A stretch of 64,000 bases of DNA from Pseudomonas promysalinigenes (lineage in GTDB: Bacteria; Pseudomonadota; Gammaproteobacteria; Pseudomonadales; Pseudomonadaceae): positions 3,348,001-3,412,000 of the forward strand of contig NZ_CP077094.1 in the NCBI RefSeq assembly GCF_014269025.2, given 5' to 3'. The number at the start of each line of letters is the position of its first letter. Within the stretch, counting starts at the first letter, position 1. A program made the translations under genes and the position numbers. This document shows positions 13,499-24,968 of the stretch, one piece after another. The notes beneath the pieces were generated by a model. It made no database searches. It worked only from the letters and a program-made list of their open reading frames with translations, and had not been told where the DNA came from.

Positions 13499-14029
13499 AT
13501 GGCGGAACAACTATCCACAAGTAAGTGCGATTCACCCCTGCTCCAGGCATTCGTCGACAACCGCAGCATTCTGGTCAAGATCGCAGCCCGCATCACCGGC
13601 TGTCGCTCGCGCGCCGAAGACGTGGTGCAAGATGCCTTTTTCCGGCTTAGCGCCGCCCCACAGATCACTTCCTCGTTCAAGGCGCAGCTCAGCTATCTGT
13701 TCCAGATCGTGCGCAATCTGGCCATCGACCATTACCGCAAGCAGGCCATGGAGCTGAAGTATTCGGGTAGCGAAGAAGAAGGCCTGAACGTGGTCATTCC
13801 CAATGCCTCTCCTGAAGCTACGCATATCAACCTGGCGGCGCTGGAGCACATCGCCGAGGCGCTCAGCGAGCTACCTCAGCGCACCCGTTACGCGTTCGAG
13901 ATGTACCGCCTGCATGGCGTGCCGCAGAAAGACATTGCCAAGGAGCTGGGGGTATCGCCCACTTTGGTCAACTTCATGATTCGCGATGCTTTGGTGCATT
14001 GCCGCAAGACCAGCAACCGGCAGGCCTGA
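13499..14029 (+). CDS. pvdS: ECF sigma factor for pyoverdine genes (PvdS/PfrI)
   Basis: Iron-starvation sigma factor of 176 aa that directs RNA polymerase to pyoverdine promoters. The sequence matches PvdS nearly end to end. Region 2 includes AEDVVQDAFFRL and YLFQIVRNLAIDHYRKQA; region 4 includes LPQRTRYAFEMYRLHGV and the helix-turn-helix KDIAKELGVSPTLVNFMI. ATG at 13499 is preferred, with AAGG eight bases upstream; an in-frame GTG lies nine bases earlier. It is divergent from pvdL and sits behind a Fur box, so iron represses it directly. In P. putida the gene is called pfrI. Activity is normally held back by the anti-sigma factor FpvR, which is not in this window. Confidence 0.96.
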   Translation: MAEQLSTSKCDSPLLQAFVDNRSILVKIAARITGCRSRAEDVVQDAFFRLSAAPQITSSFKAQLSYLFQIVRNLAIDHYRKQAMELKYSGSEEEGLNVVIPNASPEATHINLAALEHIAEALSELPQRTRYAFEMYRLHGVPQKDIAKELGVSPTLVNFMIRDALVHCRKTSNRQA

Positions 14030-14099
14030 AGCAGCGGCGCTGGCGTGCTCGCGGGTACATCCGCTCCATCAGGCCTGCGCGGGTTTTGCCCTAGGCGCC

Positions 14100-14136
14100 A
14101 ACCTGTAGGAGCGGCTTCAGCCGCCAAGCAGGCGGC
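14100..14136. repeat. REP-like element between convergent genes
   Basis: GTAGGAGCGGCTTCAGCCGC, a form common in Pseudomonas intergenic repeats, is followed by a second dyad GCCGCC...GGCGGC. It lies between the convergent ends of pvdS and the acetyltransferase gene and may separate their transcripts. Confidence 0.5.
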
Positions 14137-14142
14137 GCGAAA

Positions 14143-15162
14143 TCAAGCCAGCTTGCAGTGATCGAAGAACCGCTCTCGCCCCAGGATCATCAGCGCCGCG
14201 CGCTTGTGGGGAAAATCGAACTCTTTTTCGCAATGAAAGCACTGGTCATGCATGTAGCCGATCATCCTGCCGTTGTCGGCACGCGGCTCTGCCACCACGC
14301 GCTGGGTACGAGGATCATCCAGGAACAGATAGTGCACCAGCGCCGATAACCAGCTGGCGACTTTGTGCGGGCCGCGGTGCGCTTCTTCTCCCACCAGCAT
14401 GTGAATGCCCCGGTCGTAATCACCCGCTGCGTAGAACGGCGCGATGCGGTCTTCCTTGGCCCAGTACGCTTCGAAGTAGGCGAACGGCTGGTCATCGAAA
14501 CAACCGATCAGGGTCAGGGCGTGGGGGTCGGCCTCAAGCTTGGCCAAGTACTGCCGGTGCTGCTCCAACGAGCCTGCCTCCTGCCAGAACTTCTCCACCC
14601 GCGGGTTGTTCTGCCAGCGATTGAACCGTTCCACGTCCTGGTCGATTTCCAAGGTGCGCAGCGATACCCATGCGCCCAGGCGTGCATCGAACCTGCGATA
14701 CACCTCGCCACGCGGCTTGGGTGGCCGGCGCGGGTGGCGCTTGCCATCGCTGAGCTGCATGAGTTGCGGGTAGGCGTCACCTGTCGCAGTGCCCAGCCAC
14801 GGCTGCGGCAACTGCCAGAACGATGCACGCTCGCACAACAATACGCCTGGCTGCTCGGTGGCCAGCAACAGGCCGCTGGCCAATGCTTCAGGCACACAGG
14901 CCACAGTGTGCAAAGCCAGGCGCTGGCGCGTGGGGTCACGCGACAGCAGCCAATAGCAGGCAGCCCACAGCGCCTGCATAGCTCGCTCCTGGCACAGCGA
15001 ACGCACATGGGCGTGCAGGGTGTCGCCTGGCTCCAGGTGCAGCTGGATCAGAGGCCTGCCATCGAGGTTCAGGCGCAGCCAGCCATCGCCCTCCTCGGCC
15101 TTAAGGTTGTGCCAACGGGGTAAGGACAAAGGCTGCGAAGCGGCATCGAAGGGCATGGTCAT
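14143..15162 (-). CDS. GNAT-family siderophore-type N-acetyltransferase
   Basis: Protein of 339 aa whose C-terminal half (about 165-339) resembles the IucB/AlcB/PvdYII acyltransferases that modify hydroxylated amines in siderophores. Visible blocks are FNRWQNNPRVEKFWQEAGSL, LIGCFDDQPFAYFEAYW, the acyl-CoA region HMLVGEEAHRGPHKVASW and YLFLDDPRTQRVVAEPRADN. The N-terminal half is less conserved. It sits beside pvdS and pvdL, and a gene of this type holds the same position in P. putida. A role in acylating hydroxyornithine is inferred from family and neighbourhood. Two in-frame ATGs (15162 and 15156) are both possible and neither has a strong ribosome-binding site. Confidence 0.8.
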   Translation of the reverse strand: MTMPFDAASQPLSLPRWHNLKAEEGDGWLRLNLDGRPLIQLHLEPGDTLHAHVRSLCQERAMQALWAACYWLLSRDPTRQRLALHTVACVPEALASGLLLATEQPGVLLCERASFWQLPQPWLGTATGDAYPQLMQLSDGKRHPRRPPKPRGEVYRRFDARLGAWVSLRTLEIDQDVERFNRWQNNPRVEKFWQEAGSLEQHRQYLAKLEADPHALTLIGCFDDQPFAYFEAYWAKEDRIAPFYAAGDYDRGIHMLVGEEAHRGPHKVASWLSALVHYLFLDDPRTQRVVAEPRADNGRMIGYMHDQCFHCEKEFDFPHKRAALMILGRERFFDHCKLA

Positions 15163-15221
15163 GGCTCACGGCAAGATGAAAGAAAGGCTCACTGCTCAGG
15201 ACGTGCCGGTGCCAGGGGAAT

Positions 15222-16031
15222 TTAGTCGCTCGGGGTGGTGACGATGATCCGGTAGGGCCGGAAAATCCGCGCCAGTTCACCCGAGTCACGCAAGTCGCGC
15301 ATCAGTTTGGCGAATTGGCGATCGCTGATGGGGGCATCAGGGCGAAGCAATGCGTAGTGGTGATAGACCTGGTCGACGCGCTGCGAGGCGACTAGCTGAC
15401 TGACGCTTTCAGGGTTGCGGGCAAGGAAGTCACTCAGGTACGAGCGCGTCACCAAGGCGATGTCGGAGCGCCCGGCCTGGACCATGAGCAGGTTGCTGTC
15501 GTGTGAGTAGGTCAGCGTCGCGTTGTAAGCTCTGCGCAGGTAATTGGGGTCAGGGTTGAAGTTGGCGAAGGCGTAGTGGTAACCGTTGAACAGCGCCAGC
15601 CGCTTGCCTGCGAGGCTATCGAAGTAGTGCTGATCACCGGCGTTGGCTTGGCTGGCGACGAACACTTCGGCATCCTCAAGGCCCATGTCCACCGTCTGAT
15701 GGGGAATTTGCTGCCAGCCCCATTCGGGGTTCTCGAAAATAGCCATATCGGTGCGTGCCTGCTGGAAGTCCCCAAAGCGCCGCTGAATGGACGTGGGCAC
15801 CAGCACAAAGCGGTAGTCTTGCTGCAGGCGATTCAAGGCCTCGACCAGCTGCGGCAGCAGACCGGTATCGGCGCCTTGTTCCGGGCGGACGGTATAGGGC
15901 GGGAAATGTGCGGCGCCAATCTTCACATCGATAGCGTCGCCAGCCCATGCTGGCTCTGCCAGCCAAGTTGCAGCCAGCATCAACAGTGTTGCAATTGCCT
16001 TCAGGCTGGGCGCGGGAGTCAAAGCGGACAC
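15222..16031 (-). CDS. Periplasmic solute-binding protein, amino-acid ABC transporter type
   Basis: 269 aa with a signal peptide (hydrophobic core LKAIATLLMLAATWLAEP, probable cleavage after AWA near residue 30). The SBP_bac_3 fold follows: an FPPYTV motif near 45, DTGLLPQLVEALN, and a C-terminal RDSGELARIFRPY. There is no permease or ATPase partner nearby, so it may be an orphan sensor-like binding protein rather than part of a dedicated transporter. It is on the same strand as the acetyltransferase gene, 59 bp upstream of it. The ligand cannot be read from the sequence. Confidence 0.8.
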   Translation of the reverse strand: MSALTPAPSLKAIATLLMLAATWLAEPAWAGDAIDVKIGAAHFPPYTVRPEQGADTGLLPQLVEALNRLQQDYRFVLVPTSIQRRFGDFQQARTDMAIFENPEWGWQQIPHQTVDMGLEDAEVFVASQANAGDQHYFDSLAGKRLALFNGYHYAFANFNPDPNYLRRAYNATLTYSHDSNLLMVQAGRSDIALVTRSYLSDFLARNPESVSQLVASQRVDQVYHHYALLRPDAPISDRQFAKLMRDLRDSGELARIFRPYRIIVTTPSD

Positions 16032-16185
16032 TCTTAACGGTTCTTACCTGGATGCGCTTAAGCTAGGCGTTTTCCCGATACGGCACAACTGCTGGTTGCG
16101 CCAAAGTGAGGGCATTTTGCCAGTGGATGCTATGTAGCCAGACATTGGCTACGCTGCTTTGGCATGTATGGCGAGGGAGCCTGGT

Positions 16186-16737
16186 ATGGGCCATTGGTTG
16201 GTGATCGACCTGGAAGCCACCACCGATGATGGTGGCTGGCCGGTCACGGAGATGGAAATCATTGAAATCGGCGCCAGCCTGGTGACCCGCGAAGGCCGCG
16301 AAGTGGACCACTTCCAGCGCTTCGTGCGGCCCCGGCGGCGGCCGCAGCTGACCTCGTTCTGCCGGGAGCTGACGCACATCAGCCAGGCCGAGATCGACAG
16401 TGCCGCAGCCTTCCCCGAGGTGTGGGGGCGTTTCGAGCGCTGGCTGGAGCACCATCGTGGGCAACTGCAGGCCTGGGTCAGCTGGGGTGATTACGACCGC
16501 CAGCAACTGCTGCAGGAGTGGCGCCAGCATGCGCTCGACAGCCTGTTGCGCGAACTGCCGCACATCAACCTCAAGCAGCGCTTCGCCAAGGCCCGCCATC
16601 TGCAGCGCCCGACCGGGCTCAATGGCGCGCTGCAACTGGCAGGCATGCACTTCTGTGGGCAGCAGCACCGCGCCCTGGAAGACGCGCGCAATACCGCCCG
16701 CCTGCTGCCCTTGAGCCTGCCGGCCAATGGCCCCTGA
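16186..16737 (+). CDS. DEDDh-type 3'-5' exonuclease
   Basis: 183-aa exonuclease of the DnaQ/ERI-1-like superfamily. The motifs are clear: Exo I is DLEATT near residue 8, the middle motif lies around AWVSWGDYDRQQL, and the last motif HRALEDARNTA supplies His and Asp. It probably trims RNA or single-stranded DNA; close relatives are annotated only as exonucleases. ATG at 16186 is chosen because GGGAG precedes it at good spacing and DLEATT then sits at the usual distance; an upstream in-frame ATG at 16159 lacks support. Confidence 0.88.
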   Translation: MGHWLVIDLEATTDDGGWPVTEMEIIEIGASLVTREGREVDHFQRFVRPRRRPQLTSFCRELTHISQAEIDSAAAFPEVWGRFERWLEHHRGQLQAWVSWGDYDRQQLLQEWRQHALDSLLRELPHINLKQRFAKARHLQRPTGLNGALQLAGMHFCGQQHRALEDARNTARLLPLSLPANGP

Positions 16738-16813
16738 AAGCAGATGACGGGGGCAAAGGGCTTGGGCATACTGGCCAGCCCTTTTTCACCCCTATTCTTT
16801 CAGGAGTCGCCCC

Positions 16814-17098
16814 ATGTTCCAGGTCAATGAGTACTTCAACGGCAGCGTCAAGTCGGTCGCCTTCACTGGCGAAGAAGGCCCTGCCACCGTGGGTGTGATG
16901 GCCCCGGGCGAATACGAGTTCGGCACCGCCAAGCGCGAAATCATGCATGTGGTTTCCGGCGCCCTGACCGTGAAGCTGCCAGGTAGCGACAACTGGGAAA
17001 CCTTCAAGGCTGGCGACAAATTCAACGTGCCGGCCGACAGCAAGTTCCAGCTGCAGGTGAAAGTCGATACCGCCTACCTGTGCGAATACCGCGACTAA
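16814..17098 (+). CDS. ppnP: Pyrimidine/purine nucleoside phosphorylase
   Basis: 94-aa single-domain cupin of the PpnP (YaiE, DUF1255) family, which splits nucleosides with phosphate to give the base and ribose 1-phosphate. The full family length is present, with conserved [29 protein letters not shown] and [19 protein letters not shown] ribosome-binding site precedes ATG. It follows the exonuclease gene by 76 bp. Function is by family. Confidence 0.93.
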   Translation: MFQVNEYFNGSVKSVAFTGEEGPATVGVMAPGEYEFGTAKREIMHVVSGALTVKLPGSDNWETFKAGDKFNVPADSKFQLQVKVDTAYLCEYRD

Positions 17099-17119
17099 GC
17101 GCCGGCCTGCACTGGCCTT

Positions 17120-17184
17120 TTCGCGGGTGAACCGGCTTCTACAGGCGATCGCAGCAATCCTGTAGCAGCCGGTTCACTTGCGAA
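17120..17184. repeat. Inverted REP pair
   Basis: Arms 17120-17145 and 17159-17184 are inverted copies of a 26-bp sequence with core GTGAACCGGCT and three or four mismatches. The pair lies between the convergent ppnP and hydrolase genes and probably forms a bidirectional transcript end. Confidence 0.7.
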
Positions 17185-17188
17185 GCCT

Positions 17189-17887
17189 TCAGCCCCGCCC
17201 CTTCAGGAAATCCGCCACTTTTTCGGCCGCTGCCTGCATGTGCTGCGCATGGCTGAACCCGGAAGCCTTCAGCGGCTTCAAGTCGTGATCCCCCGCCACC
17301 AGCCAGCTCACCTGTATCGACGGTGACAGCGCATACCCCCCAACAGCTTCACGATTACCCAGCGCATCCCGCTCGCCCTGCATGATCAGCGTGCGGGTCT
17401 TGAGCGCGGCCAGGTGCTCGACCCTGGGCTTGAGGGGTTTGCCCACGGCATAGAATGGATACCCCAGGCACACCAGTGCATCGGCTCCCAACTCGTCGGC
17501 CAGCAAGCTCGCCATGCGCCCGCCCATCGACTTGCCGCCAATGGCCAGCCTGCCCGTGACCAATGGTCGCACCTGCTGATAAACGTGGCGCCAGCAGTCC
17601 AGCAAAACCGCCTGCGGGTTGGGCGGCCGCTTGCCACCGCCGCTACGCCTCTGGGCCATATAGGGGAACTCGAAGCGCACGACCCCGACCCCAAGCGCCG
17701 CCAGCCTTTGCGCCATGTCGTTCATGAAGTCGCTGTCCATCGGTGCGCCGGCACCATGAGCCAGAATCAGGCACACCGATTCATCACTGCGACCGCCATC
17801 GAGTGGTGGGTCGCAGTGCAAGCCTGGGACATTTCCAACCTGCCCCCATTGATCCCCGTCAATACAGGCACTACGCCCATTACTCAT
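17189..17887 (-). CDS. Alpha/beta hydrolase, KANL3/Tex30-like
   Basis: 232-aa cytoplasmic alpha/beta hydrolase. [16 protein letters not shown] is the oxyanion region and [11 protein letters not shown] carries the nucleophile serine. [11 protein letters not shown] places the acid Asp, and [11 protein letters not shown] holds the likely catalytic His. The substrate is unknown for this family. ATG at 17887 with GAGG six bases upstream is chosen; the long open frame further upstream is only the antisense of ccoN. The gene is divergent from ccoN with 51 bp between starts, and an ANR-type site lies inside its first codons. Confidence 0.85.
   Translation of the reverse strand: MSNGRSACIDGDQWGQVGNVPGLHCDPPLDGGRSDESVCLILAHGAGAPMDSDFMNDMAQRLAALGVGVVRFEFPYMAQRRSGGGKRPPNPQAVLLDCWRHVYQQVRPLVTGRLAIGGKSMGGRMASLLADELGADALVCLGYPFYAVGKPLKPRVEHLAALKTRTLIMQGERDALGNREAVGGYALSPSIQVSWLVAGDHDLKPLKASGFSHAQHMQAAAEKVADFLKGRG
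17849..17862 (+). promoter_or_regulatory. ANR/FNR-type site for the first cco operon
   Basis: TTGATCCCCGTCAA fits TTGAT-N4-ATCAA with one mismatch. Centred 41.5 bp upstream of 17897, it would give a class II promoter with the -10 near 17885-17890 (CATGCT, weak) and a 42-nt leader to ccoN. It lies within the 5' coding part of the divergent hydrolase. Confidence 0.65.
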
Positions 17888-17938
17888 GCTTGCCTCGCTG
17901 TAAAGCCTGCCAAAATAACCGTGGATGGGAACCCATAC

Positions 17939-19363
<1,425 letters not shown>

Positions 19364-19376
19364 GGAGACCTGCCTG

Positions 19377-19985
19377 ATGAAACATGAAGTCATCGAGAAA
19401 AACGTAGGCCTCTTGGCCCTGCTGATGGTGTTCGCCGTGAGCATCGGCGGCCTGACCCAGATCGTCCCGTTGTTCTTCCAGGACGTTACCAACAAGCCGG
19501 TCGAGGGCATGAAACCTTACACCGCGCTGCAACTGGAAGGCCGCGATATCTACATCCGCGAAGGCTGCGTTGGCTGCCATTCGCAGATGATCCGACCGTT
19601 CCGCGCCGAAACCGAACGCTATGGCCATTATTCGGTGGCCGGTGAGAGTGTCTGGGACCACCCATTCCTGTGGGGCTCCAAGCGTACCGGGCCGGACCTG
19701 GCCCGCGTCGGCGGCCGCTACTCTGACGATTGGCACCGTGCGCACCTGTACAACCCGCGCAACGTGGTACCGGAGTCGAAGATGCCGGCCTACCCCTGGC
19801 TGGTGGCCGCAAAGGTCGACAACAGCCACACCGACACCAAGATGCGCACCCTGCGCACACTGGGCGTGCCATACACCGACCAGGACATTGCCGGGGCCCG
19901 TGACGCGGTCAAAGGCAAGACCGAGATGGACGCCCTGGTCGCCTACTTGCAGGTGCTGGGCACCGCTATCAAGAACAAGAGGTAA
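19377..19985 (+). CDS. ccoO: cbb3 oxidase subunit II, monohaem cytochrome c (first operon)
   Basis: 202 aa. One N-terminal membrane anchor (about 10-30) is followed by a periplasmic cytochrome c domain. The haem attachment motif GCVGCH lies near residue 66, and the axial Met lies in SKMPAYPW. It passes electrons from CcoP to CcoN. The ribosome-binding site GAGGAG lies just after the ccoN stop, 13 bp from it, which supports translational coupling. Sequence is very close to the second copy at 22930. Confidence 0.96.
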   Translation: MKHEVIEKNVGLLALLMVFAVSIGGLTQIVPLFFQDVTNKPVEGMKPYTALQLEGRDIYIREGCVGCHSQMIRPFRAETERYGHYSVAGESVWDHPFLWGSKRTGPDLARVGGRYSDDWHRAHLYNPRNVVPESKMPAYPWLVAAKVDNSHTDTKMRTLRTLGVPYTDQDIAGARDAVKGKTEMDALVAYLQVLGTAIKNKR

Positions 19986-19989
19986 CCCC

Positions 19990-20196
19990 ATGGAAATCGA
20001 TATCGGCATGATCCGTGGCCTGGGCACCTTGGTGGTGATGGTCGCCTTCATTGGCCTGTCGCTGTGGGTATTCAACCGTCGCCGCGACCATGATTTCGCC
20101 GAAGCGCGCCTGCTGCCCTTCGTCGACGACCGCCTGCCCCCTGCCGGGCAGGAACCTGCTGCCAAGACTGCGGCTGTGAGGAGCAAAGCGCAATGA
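19990..20196 (+). CDS. ccoQ: cbb3 oxidase subunit IV (first operon)
   Basis: Small membrane protein of 68 aa with one helix ([18 protein letters not shown], about 11-28) and a charged tail starting [11 protein letters not shown]. CcoQ stabilises the cbb3 complex. Its stop overlaps the ccoP start as ATGA. It is easy to miss because a longer unrelated frame covers it, but position and sequence match the second copy. Confidence 0.93.
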   Translation: MEIDIGMIRGLGTLVVMVAFIGLSLWVFNRRRDHDFAEARLLPFVDDRLPPAGQEPAAKTAAVRSKAQ

Positions 20197-21128
20197 GCAC
20201 CTTTTGGAGTACCTATATCAGCGTACTGACCCTCGGCAGCCTGATCGGCCTGGCGTGGCTGCTGTTGTCGACCCGCAAGGGCCAGAGCAACAGCACCACT
20301 GACCAGACCATGGGGCACAGTTTCGATGGCATCGAGGAATACGACAATCCGCTGCCCAAATGGTGGTTCTGGCTGTTCGTTGGCACGTTGGTGTTCGGCG
20401 CCGGCTACTTGGTGCTGTATCCGGGCCTGGGCAACTGGAAAGGCATCCTGCCTGGCTATGAAAATGGCTGGACCGGCGCCAATGAATGGCAAAAGGAAAT
20501 GGAAAAGGCCGACGCAAAGTTCGGCCCAATCTTCGCCAAGTACGCCGCCATGCCGGTCGAGGAGGTCGCCAAGGACCCACAAGCCCTGAAAATGGGCAGC
20601 CGCCTGTTCGCCTCCAACTGCTCGGTGTGCCACGGCTCGGATGCCAAAGGGGCGTATGGCTTCCCCAACCTGACCGACCAGGACTGGCGCTGGGGCGGTG
20701 ATCCTGAAACCATCAAGGCCTCGATCATGAACGGCCGCCACGGCGTCATGCCTGCATGGGTGGAGGTAATCGGTGATCAGGGCGTGGCCGATGTTGCCGC
20801 CTTCGTGCTGACCAACCTGGACGGCCGCAGCCTGCCCGAAGGGGTCAAGGCCGACCCGGTCAAGGGCAAGGAAATCTTCGCCGGCAATTGCGTGGCCTGC
20901 CATGGGCCAGAGGGCAAAGGCACACCTGCCATGGGAGCGCCGAACCTTACCCACCCGCAGGCGTTCATCTATGGTTCGAGCTTTGCCCAGTTGCAGCAGA
21001 CCATTCGCTACGGCCGCCAAGGGCAGATGCCGGCCCAGGCGGACATTCAAGGCAATGACAAGGTGCACTTGCTGGCAGCTTATGTGTATAGCCTGTCGCA
21101 GCCTGCTGTATCGCTCTCCGCCCAGTAA
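20193..21128 (+). CDS. ccoP: cbb3 oxidase subunit III, dihaem cytochrome c (first operon)
   Basis: 311 aa with two N-terminal transmembrane helices (about 7-25 and 57-76) and two periplasmic cytochrome c domains with CSVCH and CVACH haem motifs. It is the electron entry subunit. Compared with the second copy it lacks about 14 residues after ILPGY, in the linker between the second helix and the first haem domain. The ATGA overlap with ccoQ is typical. Confidence 0.96.
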   Translation: MSTFWSTYISVLTLGSLIGLAWLLLSTRKGQSNSTTDQTMGHSFDGIEEYDNPLPKWWFWLFVGTLVFGAGYLVLYPGLGNWKGILPGYENGWTGANEWQKEMEKADAKFGPIFAKYAAMPVEEVAKDPQALKMGSRLFASNCSVCHGSDAKGAYGFPNLTDQDWRWGGDPETIKASIMNGRHGVMPAWVEVIGDQGVADVAAFVLTNLDGRSLPEGVKADPVKGKEIFAGNCVACHGPEGKGTPAMGAPNLTHPQAFIYGSSFAQLQQTIRYGRQGQMPAQADIQGNDKVHLLAAYVYSLSQPAVSLSAQ

Positions 21129-21487
21129 CACCTCGGGGCCGTCCTGCGGCCCCACCCCCTCCTGCCCCCTTTCTTGCACCCCCTCCGAACACAACTAAGC
21201 TTGTTGCCTCAGTGGTGATCGCTGTGCAAACCGCGCAGCAGACAGGCTGCACAGCCCGACGCCACCGCAAAAAAAGCCTGACCGATCGATCAGAAAAAGT
21301 TGAAAAACGGTACACATTACAAATATTTATTTGTGTACAATTGTCCCGACCCTTTCACGTGGGACATCGACGAAAGGGCCCGGACACGGGTCGGCGCCTA
21401 CAGCCTTGCGTTGCCGTAACCCCAGTGGTCAACGCGACCGGCGCCGATTTTCGACCAACAAGAACACCAAAACCGTGGAACCTTAGC
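21129..21487. promoter_or_regulatory. Regulatory region of the second cco operon
   Basis: This 359-bp region has no gene. It contains a perfect AT-rich dyad, ACAAATATTTATTTGT (21319-21334), nested in outer arms TACACA...TGTGTA, and a -10-like TACAAT at 21336-21341. I see no TTGAT-N4-ATCAA site, unlike upstream of the first operon. Different regulation of the two operons is therefore likely. The dyad is the best operator candidate; its binding protein is unknown. Confidence 0.5.
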
Positions 21488-22930
21488 ATGAGCACAGCAA
21501 TCAGTCCGACTGCTTACAACTATAAGGTCGTCCGCCAGTTCGCCATCATGACGGTGGTCTGGGGGATCCTTGGCATGGGCCTGGGCGTCTTCATCGCCTC
21601 GCAGCTGGTGTGGCCGCAATTGAACCTGGATCTGCCCTGGACCAGCTTCGGCCGCCTGCGCCCACTGCACACCAACCTGGTCATTTTTGCCTTCGGTGGC
21701 TGTGCGCTGTTTGGCACCAGCTATTATGTGGTGCAGCGTACCTGCCAGACCCGGCTGATCTCCGACGGCATGGCCGCCTTCACCTTCTGGGGTTGGCAGG
21801 CGGTAATCGTCGGTGCGCTGATCACTTTGCCGATGGGCCTGACCACGACCAAGGAATACGCCGAGCTCGAATGGCCGCTGGCAATACTGCTGGCCATTGT
21901 CTGGGTCACCTACGGGCTGGTGTTCTTCGGCACCATCGTCAAGCGCAAGACCAAGCACATTTATGTCGGCAACTGGTTCTACGGCGCCTTCATCGTGGTC
22001 ACCGCGATGCTGCATATCGTCAACCACATCTCGCTGCCGGTCAGCCTGTTCAAGTCGTACTCGGCCTATGCAGGCGCCACCGATGCGATGATTCAATGGT
22101 GGTACGGCCATAACGCGGTAGGCTTCTTCCTCACCACGGGCTTCCTGGGGATGATGTACTACTTCGTGCCCAAGCAGGCCGAGCGGCCAATCTATTCCTA
22201 TCGTCTGTCGATCGTTCACTTCTGGGCGCTGATCACCCTGTACATCTGGGCCGGCCCACACCACTTGCACTACACCGCCCTGCCGGATTGGGCGCAGTCG
22301 CTGGGCATGGTGATGTCGATCATTCTTCTGGCGCCAAGCTGGGGCGGCATGATCAACGGCATGATGACGCTCTCCGGCGCCTGGCACAAATTGCGCACCG
22401 ACCCGATCCTGCGCTTTTTGGTGGTATCGCTGGCGTTCTACGGGATGTCCACCTTCGAAGGCCCGATGATGGCCATCAAAACCGTGAACTCGCTGTCGCA
22501 CTACACCGACTGGACTATCGGCCATGTGCATGCTGGCGCGCTGGGCTGGGTAGCGATGATCTCGATCGGTGCGGTTTACCACATGATCCCGAAACTCTAC
22601 GGCCGCGAGCAGATGCACAGCATCGGCCTGATCAACGCACATTTCTGGCTGGCGACCATCGGCACCGTGCTGTACATCGCCTCGATGTGGGTCAACGGTA
22701 TCACCCAAGGCCTGATGTGGCGCGCCATCAACGATGACGGCACGCTCACCTACTCCTTCGTCGAAGCGCTGCAGGCCAGCCACCCTGGCTATATCGTCCG
22801 CGCCTTGGGCGGCGCGTTCTTCGCCAGCGGCATGCTGCTGATGGCCTACAACGTGCTGCGTACCGTTCGGGCCGCCAACCCGGTGCAGGCTGAGGAAGCC
22901 GCCAAGATCGTCGTCGTGGGAGCGCACTGA
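21488..22930 (+). CDS. ccoN: cbb3-type cytochrome c oxidase subunit I (second operon)
   Basis: 480-aa catalytic subunit, nearly identical to the first copy in the core (for example [10 protein letters not shown] and [18 protein letters not shown]). It differs at the N-terminus ([13 protein letters not shown]) and C-terminus. Haem and copper ligands are all present. The second complex is expected to be the more constitutive isoform, because its promoter lacks a visible ANR site; this is inference from the P. aeruginosa pair. The stop codon overlaps the next start by one base. Confidence 0.96.
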   Translation: MSTAISPTAYNYKVVRQFAIMTVVWGILGMGLGVFIASQLVWPQLNLDLPWTSFGRLRPLHTNLVIFAFGGCALFGTSYYVVQRTCQTRLISDGMAAFTFWGWQAVIVGALITLPMGLTTTKEYAELEWPLAILLAIVWVTYGLVFFGTIVKRKTKHIYVGNWFYGAFIVVTAMLHIVNHISLPVSLFKSYSAYAGATDAMIQWWYGHNAVGFFLTTGFLGMMYYFVPKQAERPIYSYRLSIVHFWALITLYIWAGPHHLHYTALPDWAQSLGMVMSIILLAPSWGGMINGMMTLSGAWHKLRTDPILRFLVVSLAFYGMSTFEGPMMAIKTVNSLSHYTDWTIGHVHAGALGWVAMISIGAVYHMIPKLYGREQMHSIGLINAHFWLATIGTVLYIASMWVNGITQGLMWRAINDDGTLTYSFVEALQASHPGYIVRALGGAFFASGMLLMAYNVLRTVRAANPVQAEEAAKIVVVGAH

Positions 22931-23538
22931 TGAAGCATGAAGCCGTCGAGAAGAACATAGGCCTGCTGGCCTTCTTCATGGTCATCGCCGTGAGCGTCGG
23001 TGGCCTGACCCAAATCGTCCCACTGTTTTTCCAGGACGTAACCAACAAACCGGTCGAAGGCATGAAGCCGCGCACCGCCCTGGAAGTTGAAGGCCGCGAT
23101 ATCTACATCCGTGAAGGCTGTGTCGGCTGCCATTCGCAAATGATCCGCCCGTTCCGCGCCGAAACCGAGCGCTATGGCCACTATTCGGTTGCCGGTGAAA
23201 GCGTTTGGGACCACCCGTTCCTGTGGGGCTCCAAGCGCACCGGGCCGGACCTTGCCCGCGTCGGCGGCCGCTACTCCGACGACTGGCACCGTGCGCACCT
23301 GTACAACCCGCGCAACGTGGTGCCGGAATCGAAGATGCCTGCCTATCCATGGTTGGTAGAGAACAAGCTCGACGGCAAGGACACCGCGAAAAAGCTGGAA
23401 GTGCTGCGCACCCTCGGCACCCCGTACAGCGACGCCGACATCGCCGGCGCCCGCGACGCGGTCAAAGGCAAGACCGAAATGGACGCTCTGGTGGCGTACC
23501 TGCAGGGCCTTGGCACCATCATCAAAAGCAAACGGTGA
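22930..23538 (+). CDS. ccoO: cbb3 oxidase subunit II, monohaem cytochrome c (second operon)
   Basis: 202 aa; membrane anchor plus one cytochrome c domain with GCVGCH. It differs from the first copy mainly near residues 155-165 ([14 protein letters not shown] against [14 protein letters not shown]). The start ATG shares its A with the ccoN stop (TGATG), so the two are translationally coupled. Confidence 0.96.
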   Translation: MKHEAVEKNIGLLAFFMVIAVSVGGLTQIVPLFFQDVTNKPVEGMKPRTALEVEGRDIYIREGCVGCHSQMIRPFRAETERYGHYSVAGESVWDHPFLWGSKRTGPDLARVGGRYSDDWHRAHLYNPRNVVPESKMPAYPWLVENKLDGKDTAKKLEVLRTLGTPYSDADIAGARDAVKGKTEMDALVAYLQGLGTIIKSKR

Positions 23539-23544
23539 GGCTCA

Positions 23545-23736
23545 ATGGACATCGGGATGATTCGTGGCCTGGGTACCGTCGTGGTGATGGTGGCCTTCGT
23601 GGGCCTGGCGTTGTGGGTATTCAGCCCACGGCGCAAGAAGGATTTCGACGAAGCGACCCAACTGCCCTTCGCGGATGATCCCGAGGCCAGCAAGCACGTC
23701 GAGCAAGTGAAAGCTTCTGGGAGCAAACAACAATGA
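23545..23736 (+). CDS. ccoQ: cbb3 oxidase subunit IV (second operon)
   Basis: 63-aa single-helix protein ([18 protein letters not shown]) with a basic juxtamembrane stretch (PRRKKD) and short tail. The stop overlaps the ccoP start as ATGA. Its partner is the complex encoded around it. Confidence 0.94.
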   Translation: MDIGMIRGLGTVVVMVAFVGLALWVFSPRRKKDFDEATQLPFADDPEASKHVEQVKASGSKQQ

Positions 23737-24710
23737 CAACCTTCTGGAGTCTGTACGTTACCGTCCTGACCCTGGGCACCATCTTCGCCCTGACCTGGCT
23801 GTTGCTGTCGACCCGCAAGGGCCAGCGTGAAGAGGTCACCGACGAAACCGTCGGGCATGCCTTCGACGGTATCGAGGAATACGACAATCCACTGCCCAAG
23901 TGGTGGTTCTGGCTGTTCGTCGGCACCATCATCTTTGCCTTGGGCTACCTGGTGCTGTACCCCGGCCTGGGCAATTGGAAAGGCATTCTGCCGGGCTACT
24001 CGTACCTGGATAACGACAAGCAGACCGAGTTCTCCAACGGCCAGGCCGGCTGGACCGGCGTGCATGAGTGGGAAAAGGAAATGGCCAAGGCCAACGCGCG
24101 CTTCGGGCCAATCTTCGCCAAGTACGCCGCCATGCCCATCGAGGAGGTGGCCAAGGACCCACAAGCATTGAAAATGGGCGCACGCCTGTTCGCCTCCAAC
24201 TGCTCGGTGTGCCACGGCTCCGACGCCAAGGGCGCCTTCGGCTTCCCTAACCTCACCGACAACGACTGGCGTTGGGGTGGCGAGCCTGAAACCATCAAGG
24301 CCACCATCATGGGCGGTCGCCACGGCGTGATGCCGGCTTGGGGCCAGGTCATCGGTGACCAAGGGGTGGCTGATGTGGCGGCGTTCGTGGTCAGCAAGCT
24401 CGATGGCCGCACGCTGCCCGAAGGCGTCAAGGCCGATGTCGAAAACGGGCAGAAGATCTTTGCCACCAACTGCGTGGCTTGCCACGGGCCGGAAGGCAAA
24501 GGCACGCCCGCCATGGGCGCGCCCAACCTGACCCACCCCCAGGCATTCATCTACGGTTCGAGCTTTGCTCAACTGCAGCAGACCATTCGGTACGGCCGCC
24601 AAGGGCAGATGCCAGCCCAGGAACAACTGCAGGGTAACGACAAGGTGCACTTGCTGGCGGCTTATGTTTACAGCCTGTCGCATCAGCCGGAACCGGCTCA
24701 GGCTCAATAG
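23733..24710 (+). CDS. ccoP: cbb3 oxidase subunit III, dihaem cytochrome c (second operon)
   Basis: 325 aa with two membrane helices and two cytochrome c domains (CSVCH, CVACH). It carries a linker segment, [16 protein letters not shown], after ILPGY that is missing from the first copy. A long hairpin follows the stop and probably ends the operon. Confidence 0.96.
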   Translation: MTTFWSLYVTVLTLGTIFALTWLLLSTRKGQREEVTDETVGHAFDGIEEYDNPLPKWWFWLFVGTIIFALGYLVLYPGLGNWKGILPGYSYLDNDKQTEFSNGQAGWTGVHEWEKEMAKANARFGPIFAKYAAMPIEEVAKDPQALKMGARLFASNCSVCHGSDAKGAFGFPNLTDNDWRWGGEPETIKATIMGGRHGVMPAWGQVIGDQGVADVAAFVVSKLDGRTLPEGVKADVENGQKIFATNCVACHGPEGKGTPAMGAPNLTHPQAFIYGSSFAQLQQTIRYGRQGQMPAQEQLQGNDKVHLLAAYVYSLSHQPEPAQAQ

Positions 24711-24719
24711 CCAGGGCCT

Positions 24720-24751
24720 GGCCCCTTCGCAGGTGAACCTGCGAAGGGGCC
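24720..24751. terminator. Long hairpin after second cco operon
   Basis: A perfect 14-bp stem (GGCCCCTTCGCAGG) with a TGAA loop lies ten bases after the ccoP stop. There is no U-run, so it is either a REP-type element or a factor-dependent end and mRNA stabiliser. The 217 bp from here to ccoG hold no gene. A lone TTGACA at 24796-24801 is a possible -35 for ccoG. Confidence 0.6.
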
Positions 24752-24968
24752 GTTACTGGCAGCGCATATTTTACAAACCGATGACCTGGATCAATTGACA
24801 GTTTCCATAACACGATTCATGCCCCCAACCCAACGCGGCTAAAGGTCGCAGCGCGAACCCATACCGCTATCAGCGGCGTATCATGGTTCGCAGCGCAACG
24901 CAGCATGCGCGAGACTGCGGCCGGCACGCACTGGCCGCGGCTTTTCTCCACTGCCGTGGGACTTGATG

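Noticed and set aside
17414..17938. Upstream extension of the ccoN frame to 649 aa
   Set aside because: This part is antisense to the alpha/beta hydrolase, and the paralogous ccoN begins at the position equivalent to 17939.
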